Shown here: one piece after another, positions 57,301 to 64,000 of the stretch
Numbering within the stretch: the first letter of the stretch is position 1
Layout: every line of letters begins with the position of its first letter
Source of the DNA: Saccharum officinarum
Taxonomy: Eukaryota > Streptophyta > Magnoliopsida > Poales > Poaceae
NCBI GenBank assembly: GCA_020631735.1
Contig: CM036188.1
Location: 11,822,214-11,886,213 of the forward strand
Direction of reading: 5' to 3'
DNA length: 64,000 nucleotides
Notes under the pieces: generated by a model
Database searches by the model: none
What the model saw: the letters and a program-made list of their open reading frames with translations, nothing else
What the model was told of the DNA's origin: nothing
Position numbers and translations under genes: made by a program

Positions 57301-60300
57301 TATCAACAGAATTCACCAACTTATTATACACATCATGCAACGATAAGCGGAACAAGCCTCTGCAATCATATCCTTTACCAATAAAGGTCTCATGTTTCGA
57401 CACAACACATTTATTCGATTCAAGAACAACTTTGTAGCCATCTCGACATAACATAGATGCACTAACAAGATTCTTCTTTATGGAGGGCACATGCTGCACG
57501 CTCTTCAATGGCACCGTCTTTCCCGAAGTAAACTTCAGAATGACCGTACCAACATCAAGAACATGAGCACGCGACCCATTCCCCATCAACAAGGCGCCAG
57601 ACCTCCCGACCTGGTAGGAAGAAAACAGAGAAACATCAGCACACACATGAATATTTGCACCACTATCTATCCACCACTCAGGTGAATTACAGACTGAAAG
57701 AACAAATGGTAAAGAATTACCATACCCAGATGTTCATCTCCAGTCTCAGTAGTCACAACATTGGCTGATTTCTTGTCCTGTGTGAACTTGCGGTAAGGAC
57801 ACTCTCTTGCCCAATGCTGATCACTGCCACAGACAAAGCATCCTCCCTTTCCCTTGTTGTTGTTCTTCTTCTTAAACTGTGCTGTTTGAACAGGCTTAGG
57901 TGTATTCTCTTGCTTGTTCTGGTTTTTCTTCTTGTTAAACTTGCGGAATTTCTTCTGCACCACATTAGCAGTAGAGGTCTCAACACCTTTCCCATTGTCC
58001 TTTGCTCTAGCCCTCTCCTCAACATCAAGAGTACCAATGAGTTCTTCAACATTGAACTCCTGTCTCTTATGCTTAAGGGAGGTGGCAAAGTCCTTCCAAG
58101 AAGGTGGTAACTTGGCGATTATACCACCAGCTACAAACTTGTCAGGCAAAGGACAAGGAAACAGCTCAAATTCCTTAGCTAGTGACTGAATCTCATGAGC
58201 CTATTCCACTACAGATCGGTTCTCAACCATCTTGTAGTCATACAGCTGCTCCATGAGATACAGCTCGCTACCAGCATCGGTAACTCCAAACTTTCCAACA
58301 AGTGCATCCCACAGCTCTTTCCCTGTAGGGAGAATGATATAGCTTTTCTAAAACTTCGTGTCAAGTGCGCTGATCACTGCACCTCGAAAGAGATTGTCAT
58401 CAGCCTTAAACTTAGCCTCATTCTCAGGAGACAAGTTAGCAGGCTTGCCCTCAGCGGCATGATAACATGACATAGCAGTTAGCCACAGTTCCATCTTAGC
58501 TTTTCAGATCAAGAAGTTTTTACCATCAAAAGGATCAGGCTTCAACACAGCAGCAAACCTCTGACAGAAAAATGCCTATAATTAGGTTTTTGGATTGTTA
58601 GAATATTAGGCAATTTTCATGTCATTTTAATTCCACAAATTAATGTTATGATGATGACATATAAAAGATTATTAACCATTGAAATCATGATATCAAACAT
58701 ATCCATAACAATATGGAACATGTGATCAATTATCATGTGAAGCATGTGATTATTAAAAACATGAAAGCAAGATATATGAAGCATAACAGTAAGACAAGAC
58801 ATATATCTCATAACAGCGATAAACATGAGACAACATGTGAAACAACATGACTGAACTACTGATACATACAGACAATAGCGTATGAAACAACTTGACTAAA
58901 TCAACGAAACAAGCAGGCATGGCATATATCTTATAGCAGAAACAGACACAAGATATAAACAGAAACGATATGACTGAACATATGAAACAGACTCATAGCA
59001 ACATTTAAAACAACATGAATATATAACTGAAACAAGCAGATCTAGAAAGTGTAAAACAGCAGGGAGATGAACCGATCATACCCTCCCATGCGCTCCGAGG
59101 ATCCCGATCCTTGTCCAACCTCAACTGTCATGTCGTAGAGGATAAAGATGATGTCTCCGCCGGGAAGAAGAAGTCCGCCCACGTGAGGAAGAGCAGCGCG
59201 GTGTTCGGGAAGACGACGATGAACAACATTAGTGATTTGGGCAGTCGCGAAGATGCTCCCCAAAAACCTAATTGCCGATCCCTCGTGCAAGGTATCGAAC
59301 GGCAAGGGTTTTGGAGGCACCTGCCCTCTCGCTCCTCTGTGCGCGCGGAGTTGCGAGATGGGGATTCCTCTGTTGCGGTTGAAAATGTGATTCGTTCTCT
59401 CTCGTGTACCGAAGGGACAGGGCTCTCTCCTTTCTATACGGCTCGAAGAGGAAGGAGGAGAGCAAAGGTCTGCCTGCCTGCCTGCCTCGCCTCGCCTCGC
59501 CACGCCCACGCCCACGCCCACGGTCCGGCCCGACCCGGCCGCCAGCGGCGGCGGCGCGCGCGCGCACATGTGGCACGCCTTTGTCCGTTTCTTAACTTCT
59601 CAATTTAAGCAGAATAACTCCCATCGTATAAGTCAAGTCAAGAACCCTTGTGATTCCAATTTGGTACAACTAATATTATCCACAATTACACACCATAGAG
59701 TTTATTGATTTATTAAAATTAAATGGGCCTAACGACATAATAAATCCAACAGTCGATTAGGGGACCTGTTAAACTCAAGTAAGGCTTATCAGTTAAACTC
59801 ACCGCTAGAAGAAATAGTACACCAGAAAAAGTACGGTGGCCTCGGATTCACCAGTTAAACTGGTCGGCACCTATTTTCACCGGTCGTACTACCAGTTAAA
59901 CTGGTTGGTTTATCAGTTAGACTGGTCGGCACCTATTTTAACAGGTCAGCTTACCAGTTAAACTGGTTGACTTCAAGCTAGGTTGCTGGGACATGATCAA
60001 GACGGCGTTGCTTAGCGGATACAAGACGCTCAGGGACTAGTTGTAGGGGATATACCCCCGGATACCACAAGATGGTCGAAGATATGATTTATTAGGACTC
60101 TTATAGGAATTGTAATCCAAATAGAATTCCTACCATAGAGCCGATTAGGATACTTTCCTTGTAACTCTACCCCTCTAGAGTATATAAGGAGGGGTAGGAA
60201 TCCCCTAGTCGACATCCAGATACAAATCTTGGGCTTAGCCTGGGATCAATCTTATCAATACAAACCAACAGAGCACGGGACGTAGGGTTTTACGTCGTCT

Positions 60301-62253
60301 TGATGGCCTGAACCTGTATAAATCTTATGTATTGTGTCTCTGTTAACATCTAGTTCTTGATCACGCGCACCTCACCACATAAATATACTATCGTGGGTAT
60401 ACCCTTTGTTGAACTGCCGATGAGATATTGTCGACAGTGATGTGAGCGGGTGATGTAATGACACAAAGAAGAGGACAAGTGGAAGAAGACATGGGTAGTT
60501 GATAGACAAAGGCTAATAAGCTAGTTAGCATGTCGCGCACGCGCGCGAGAGAGAGAGAGAGAGAGTTCAGTCTAGGGTGGACCAAGTGAGAAAGAAGGTG
60601 GTCGGCTGAGGAGAAGGAGGGTGGTTGGTGAAGACACGGAGAAAAAGGAAAAAGAGTGTGGTCCGTATTGGGTTTAGGTTAGGGCTTTCGTCTAGTTGCT
60701 TTAGGATTTAAAATAGGTCATTTTTCCTTTTTATTCTAACATAGTTTGAAAGGGTTTTGTAATTAATACAAATTTGTACCGCCTTAGGTTCATAACAAAC
60801 ACAATAGAACACATTTGCACAAGATTAATTTACAACTCATTTTTGACCCTATCTATACTTAATTTGATCTATATATGTTTTTGTTAATTTGCTTTAGTTT
60901 GTACTTGATCCGTCTGTCCTAAACTATATGGAATCTAAATTTACCCTAAGTCAAACTATGCTAAGTGACCGGATTTATAAACAAAATATTAACACCTACT
61001 ACACCAAAAAATAAATTACAAAAATATATTTCATAAGCGATGCTAATTTGATGCTATAAATAATAGTGATGATAATGTAAAATTTAAAAGAAAAAAAGAA
61101 ATTTTAGTGATTTTTACTCTAGGAAAAACACGGATGTTACACTAAATTAGCTGGTCTTGTAGCCATAGATGATGTATATCTTGTATGCAGGAATGAAGTC
61201 ATTGGTCTAGTCCAGAAAAGCATACGACATTAGAACACACCTTGTATTTTTTTCAGAAAAAGGAAATTGTATTCCGGCCTCTGCAAGAGATTTATATTTT
61301 GTACAACAATGAATATCAATGCGATCTCAGATTATGTTGTGCGCAAACTTTCAGGCTGGTCCTACAACAAAGGTGAGCCACTACTGATCTATGAGTACAT
61401 GACCAACGGTAGCTTGGATCAGCATATCTTCCGAAGGGTCAGCACTAGAAAGCAGCAAGAAGACGACACAAGTCTTTGGCAGTGGCACACCCGGTACAGC
61501 ATCGCCAGGGACATAGCTACGGGCCTGCACTATGTTCATCATGAGCACGAGCCCATGGTGCTGCACCGCGACATCAAGGCCAGCAACATCATGCTCGACT
61601 CGGCCTTCCGTGCTCGGCTCGGTGACTTTGGCATCGCCTGCACGGTGGCTGTCAACAGGAGCTCCGTCACCGGCGTCGCCGGCACGTTTGGCTACATAGG
61701 ACCGGATTATGCGATGAGGTACAAGGCCACGCGCCAGACTGACATCTATGCATTTGGGGTGCTCATTCTTGAGATAGTCACCGGAAAGAAGAACGGGGAT
61801 GTCATGCCTGACGACGACCACATCACGGACTGGGTGTGGCGCCTTCACCGGGAAGGGAAGCTGCTTGAGGCTGCCCACGGCGTGCTCACCGTGGAAGAGG
61901 ACTACCATCAGCTGGGCCTGGACGACGACGTTGTGGACGAGGCGAAACGTCTGCTGCTGCTTGGGTTGGCGTGCACGAACCCCAACCCATCCGATCGCCC
62001 GAGCATGGTGGAGGTGGTGCAGGTGCTCGCTAAGTCGGCGCCAGTACCGGATGTGCCCCTTGAGAGGCCACCATTCGTGTGGCCGCCCATGGATTGGCGT
62101 TCACGAAACTCTGTGTATAGCACGGCGGTGAGCTGCTGGGACGGGAGCTCTGTTACTGATAGCACGGTTGAGCTGGGGCAGATCATCGGCCAGGAATCTG
62201 GAATGGAGGAGACACCAAGTAGTATGTCGCTGCCTCGTGTTTCAGCAAATTAG
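47017..62253 (+). CDS. L-type lectin receptor kinase, two exons (47,017-48,370 and 61,355-62,253)
   Basis: Predicted 750-residue plasma-membrane Ser/Thr receptor kinase. The first in-frame ATG lies just before a hydrophobic signal peptide (about 1-40). A legume-lectin domain (about 47-295) follows, then a transmembrane helix (about 319-342) and a basic stop-transfer sequence. The kinase has KLGKGGFGAVY (388-398), catalytic VAVKK Lys418, HRDIKASN (Asp524) and GDFG (Asp542). The activation segment ends YIGPDY where many kinases have APE. Joining GTC-G at donor GTGAGT (48,371) to GC-TGG after acceptor TTTCAG (61,354) restores VPLVGWSYNKGEP in perfect phase, and total length divides by three. The intron is 12,984 bp and TE-laden; splicing is unproven. 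Legume-lectin kinases are known to sense extracellular ligands in defence and development; the ligand here is unknown. It converges with the PNRC-like gene. Confidence 0.75.
48371..48934. other. Intron start (contig B)
   Basis: GTGAGT donor then AT-rich non-coding DNA; counterpart of 24,707-25,270. Confidence 0.6.
48935..49264. mobile_element. MITE with Mutator-like features (contig B)
   Basis: 330 bp, counterpart of 25,271-25,601. Confidence 0.6.
49265..51402. other. Unclassified repeat-like intron DNA (contig B)
   Basis: Counterpart of 25,602-27,734; no gene recognised. Confidence 0.4.
51403..51881 (+). pseudogene. Decayed second legume-lectin domain inside the kinase intron (contig B)
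   Basis: Counterpart of 27,735-28,213. It lies in sense orientation 3 kb after exon 1 and 9.5 kb before exon 2, with the same stops and frameshifts in both contigs, so the decay predates their divergence. Confidence 0.85.
51882..52701. other. Intron sequence, no gene recognised (contig B)
   Basis: Counterpart of 28,214-29,033. Confidence 0.4.
52702..52929 (-). mobile_element. Gypsy-like LTR fragment, minus orientation (contig B)
   Basis: Starts TGTCGACGAGATATCAC and is complementary over about 220 bases to 60,212-60,436. Interrupted at 52,929 by the copia element; after the element the sequence resumes at 59,752 with GTCGATTAGGGGA, matching the complement of the other LTR for a few more bases before diverging. 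Confidence 0.7.
52930..54178 (-). repeat. Copia 3' LTR (in minus-strand sense)
   Basis: 1,249 bp, TGTTAG...CCAACA. It holds about 90 bp (CCGGCTGGCTATTCAGG...GCTAAAAATTAAC) that is lacking in the partner LTR. Confidence 0.92.
54179..58595 (-). pseudogene. Copia gag-pol polyprotein relic
   Basis: Minus strand, 5' to 3'. Gag (about 58,560-57,760) has DPFDGKNFLI, MELWLTAMSCYH, LPPSWKDF and a zinc knuckle CFVCGSDQHWARECP. Protease has WWIDSGANIHVC (about 57,670). The GAG-preintegrase region reads RGLFRLSLHDV. Integrase has HSDLCEMN, SDRGGEYF and SPQSNGIAERKNRTL, so D, D and E are all present. Reverse transcriptase has YKWIFKRK, HQMDVKTAFLN and the YVDD box in LCLYVDDIL. RNase H is split (55,114-55,578 and 54,685-55,005). 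Frame changes separate most domains, and stops such as LI*KAK and VVE*AHEIQ break gag. No single protein can be made. Confidence 0.9.
58596..59751 (-). repeat. Copia 5' LTR (in minus-strand sense)
   Basis: 1,156 bp. Aligns along its whole length with the other LTR apart from the ~90-bp gap and scattered substitutions, so the insertion is not recent. Contains a GC-rich segment with GCGCGCGCGC near 59,553. Confidence 0.92.
59752..60041. repeat. Interior between inverted LTR fragments, with palindromic repeats
   Basis: The near-palindrome CCAGTTAAACTGGT occurs three times (about 59,850, 59,891 and 59,954), with a variant CAGTTAGACTGGT at about 59,913. CGGCACCTATTTT follows two of them and the block is roughly periodic. 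No coding capacity. Confidence 0.7.
60042..60436 (+). mobile_element. Gypsy-like solo LTR
   Basis: 395 bp from TGTAGGGGATATACCCCC to GATATTGTCGACA, with TG...CA ends. Contains a promoter-like TATATAAGG at about 60,182. Its 3' 220 bases are repeated in inverted orientation at 52,702-52,929. No polyprotein adjoins it. Confidence 0.7.
60437..61354. other. Last part of the kinase intron
   Basis: A (GA)n microsatellite lies at about 60,545-60,566. A degenerate Stowaway-like end (CCGTCTGTCCTAAACTATATGG) lies near 60,910 without a clear partner. Ends in the polypyrimidine-poor acceptor AACTTTCAG at 61,346-61,354. Confidence 0.5.
61355..62253 (+). CDS. Lectin receptor kinase exon 2 (kinase C-lobe and tail)
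   Basis: Codes residues 452-750. Starts in phase with WSYNKGEPLLIYEYM, then HRDIKASNIMLD, GDFGIACTV, GTFGYIGPDYAM, TDIYAFGVLILEIVTGKK, and ACTNPNPSDRPSM with the conserved subdomain XI Arg. A Ser/Thr-rich tail of about 70 residues ends at TAG. No in-frame stop or frameshift. The frame is open to 61,267 upstream, but that part has no kinase homology and lacks a family-like start. Confidence 0.88.
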
Positions 62254-62715
62254 ATTAGATTGCTCATTATACGTGTCACGTGTGCAAATGGTTCATGCAT
62301 GTTTTCAACTCCATCGATAAAACAGAGAGTTGTTTTGCAGCTGTACTTTTGTCAATGTTCAATAATCAGTAGGCAAAGTTGTACTGTTTTTGAAATTGAA
62401 ACAGAATCAGTGAAGAGTCAAGACCATACTTGCACATTGATGCATCCGTTTACACTTTCGGCTGGCAAAGCTAAGGCATCAAATACAACTGAAATCTAAG
62501 ACGAGTACTACCACTACCAGAACAGAAGATACATCATAATACTAGAAAACTTGCAAATTGTAACATTGTTAACTGTTTACATCTCTGCTATGTCTAAAAC
62601 AAGCATTGGTACTGTAGTCCATGACTGTAGTACTGTAGTCTGCTACGCGATTACAACTTGTTTTTGCTAACTGAAGAAACAAGCAGCCAGAAGCCCATGA
62701 GTACGTGCGGTGCAG
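62254..62715. other. Convergent intergenic region (3' flanks)
   Basis: Contains the 3' ends of the plus-strand kinase and the minus-strand PNRC-like gene. AT-rich, no further gene seen. Confidence 0.6.
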
Positions 62716-63369
62716 CTATGCGACGGGAACCAAGAACGCTGTTGGCACGGGAAGCATGCTGGATTCCGGCGCGGCGACGGCAAAGCCTGGTCCAGCGTAC
62801 ATGGCCCGCGGCTTCCATAGTATCTCCTCCTCCGTGTCCATGTCGTTGCTGCCAGTACTGCTGCTCTCGCCGTCGTCGAGCCGCTGGTCGGCCTGCGGCG
62901 GGCGACGCTCCATGTGGACGTCCCAGCGCTCGGCGGACGACGCGCGGCTGATCGGCCACTTGCTGCTGCTGCTTGTGAGGGAAGACGTGGCTGAAGACGA
63001 CGACGATGAAGCTGGGCTCGCTGCCTTCTTGTGCGCGTCCCACCTCTCCACGGAGTCGGCCCGGCCGGGCTTGAGCAGTGGCGAGGTCGCGTTCTTGACG
63101 CCGCTCCTGACAACGCTGTGGGAGGAAGGAGGGCCAGATGATGAGGCTGAGGACACTGGGACTGGGCAGGCCGGCTTGGCCTTGTGCGCGTCCCACCTCT
63201 CGTCGGAGTCGGCGCGGCTGGGCTTGGCGGGCAGCTTTGGGAGGATGGCGGCGACGCACGGCGGCATCGAGAGCAGGGGCAACATCTTCCACTTGGGCGG
63301 GGTTGGGAGCAGCGCGGGGAGAGCCGCGTGTGCCACCTTGAGGTGCACGCGAGCAACCGGGACCGCCAT
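62716..63369 (-). CDS. PNRC-like small protein with three ERWD-H repeats, 217 aa
   Basis: Uncharacterised plant protein. Read from ATG 63,369 (MAVPVARVHLKV) to TAG 62,716. An upstream extension to 63,480 would need GTG and is not used here. Three copies of R-A-(D/S)-S-x-E-R-W-D-(A/V)-H occur at residues 52-63, 103-114 and 142-153, joined by Ser/Pro-rich linkers. An acidic DTEEEILWKP stretch precedes the C-terminal YAGPGF...PESSMLPVP (191-209). That end resembles the PNRC motif (YAG-xF-xxxP-PS-LP-P), known in animals from decapping/nuclear-receptor cofactors; a similar role here is only inference. No signal peptide or membrane segment. The frame is intact, with high GC at third positions. A truncated relative lies at 4,578-4,878. 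Confidence 0.75.
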   Translation of the reverse strand: MAVPVARVHLKVAHAALPALLPTPPKWKMLPLLSMPPCVAAILPKLPAKPSRADSDERWDAHKAKPACPVPVSSASSSGPPSSHSVVRSGVKNATSPLLKPGRADSVERWDAHKKAASPASSSSSSATSSLTSSSSKWPISRASSAERWDVHMERRPPQADQRLDDGESSSTGSNDMDTEEEILWKPRAMYAGPGFAVAAPESSMLPVPTAFLVPVA

Positions 63370-64000
63370 GGATCGAAGATGGAGACGCGCACACCAGAAG
63401 GCAAAGCGCCGCCAAGTGAGCCGAGGAGATGAAACAGAGAGGCGGCGATCTGTGAGATGATTTCCGGTAGCAGCGCGCACCAGAAATATATAGGCCCCAG
63501 GAGAGATGATTTCCGGTCGAATTGCTCGTCAGGTTGAATCGGGGTCGGTGTCCTTCCTAGTGTACCGTAGCATCTCGAGGACATTCAGTTTCCGAGTTGC
63601 ATAGCAGATTCGGCAAAGGAAATGTTTTCCAACAAATTTGAAGAAACCGCAAGATTCAGAATGAAGGAACGTCCGTGTGACTATAGGCGAAGAGGCAAGT
63701 AGAAACGATCGGCGGAGCCAGTGCGCGTCAGATGAACGCCAAGTCATCTACGCCGCACTCTCGGACTCCGGGCTTTGTTGCCCAGTCGGATTCAGTGATG
63801 GCCGGCCTCTTCGATGCCGATCGGACTGCGAACGACTTGGTCGTCTACTCTGGTAGAACGCACGGCGCTTCTGGTGGTTTGATCCATGGCGATACCCGTA
63901 ACCCGTTGCGCGCGTGCGCCTTGCCATGGCGCACGCATCCATTCCCGGGCTGCTTCCCACCCCGCGCGCCCAAGTGCACGATGATCCAGTCGCTGCTCCC
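63370..64000. other. Upstream region of the PNRC-like gene, to the window edge
   Basis: No clear gene. On the minus strand a frame at 63,748-63,960 (MGSSPGMDACAMARR) has no recognised domain and runs out of the window's support. A CATATA-like TATA candidate lies near 63,484-63,491 (minus strand TATATTTC), about 115 bases before the ATG. Confidence 0.4.

Larger units (their letters stand above)
52930..59751 (-). mobile_element. Ty1/copia LTR retrotransposon, 6.8 kb, complete but decayed
   Basis: Bounded by LTRs (52,930-54,178 and 58,596-59,751) and by a perfect 5-bp target duplication GTCGA (52,925-52,929 and 59,752-59,756). LTRs begin and end TG...CA. The internal polyprotein is on the minus strand, opposite to the kinase gene whose intron it occupies. 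The polypurine tract GTTTGGTGGGGAT abuts the left LTR (54,179 onward). The primer-binding site next to the right LTR does not show the usual TGGTATCAGAGC and is unassigned. Stops and frameshifts throughout pol make it non-autonomous. Confidence 0.92.

Noticed and set aside
61267..61354. Upstream extension of kinase exon 2 as a separate start
   Set aside because: No family homology before the TTTCAG acceptor and no ATG near the frame start; joining to exon 1 explains the frame better.
62667..63584. Long minus-strand open frame of 305 codons overlapping the PNRC-like gene
   Set aside because: Shadow of the real gene in another frame: Arg/Ser/Pro-rich, without domain; the paralogous fragment at 4.6 kb is conserved in the other frame.
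1..64000. tRNA, rRNA or microRNA genes
   Set aside because: No cloverleaf with A/B boxes, rRNA core or convincing miRNA precursor was recognised by eye; the hairpins seen belong to transposon ends.

Overview
The window looks like nuclear DNA from a grass (Poaceae), probably a panicoid. It has a split-exon L-type lectin receptor kinase, a relic of the grass DUF1668 family, Stowaway- and Tourist-type MITEs, a CACTA element with GGGCGGCT subterminal repeats, and nested Ty1/copia and gypsy-like LTRs. There are no operons, and I recognised no tRNA, rRNA or CRISPR array. Family names come from motif recognition by eye; no database search was possible.

Layout. 1-4.6 kb: LTR debris and a decayed copia pol on the minus strand. 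4.58-4.88 kb: a truncated plus-strand copy of the small gene found intact at 62.7-63.4 kb. 6.5-7.9 kb: a DUF1668 pseudogene. From 7,661 a 23.6-kb stretch runs to 31,218 and is repeated almost base for base at 31,319-54,887, separated by exactly 100 N. Each copy holds MITEs, an 11.5-kb CACTA element, a lectin-kinase exon 1, a decayed second lectin domain and the LTR of a copia element. The repeat boundaries coincide with the gap, and small indels are dense beside it. The likeliest reading is therefore two overlapping or allelic contigs (A = 1-31,218, B = 31,319-64,000) scaffolded in series, not a true tandem duplication. If so, the real locus is about 40 kb.

Genes that may work. (1) A two-exon L-type lectin receptor kinase, exon 1 at 47,017-48,370 and exon 2 at 61,355-62,253. 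The splice phase is exact and predicts 750 residues, but the 13-kb intron holds a MULE-type MITE, a lectin-domain relic and a copia element nested in an LTR. In contig A the same exon 1 has a one-base deletion in the glycine-rich loop. (2) A 217-residue minus-strand gene (62,716-63,369) with three ERWD-H repeats and a PNRC-like C-terminal motif, convergent with the kinase.

The CACTA element is defective: its TNP2-type transposase is cut off before the catalytic domain. Its other gene (Transposase_24-like region plus a C48/Ulp1-like peptidase) is still readable, though interrupted by stops. Inside the element are short stretches resembling host genes: an LRR, a Kelch repeat and an RNase H1 N-terminal/viroplasmin-like domain.
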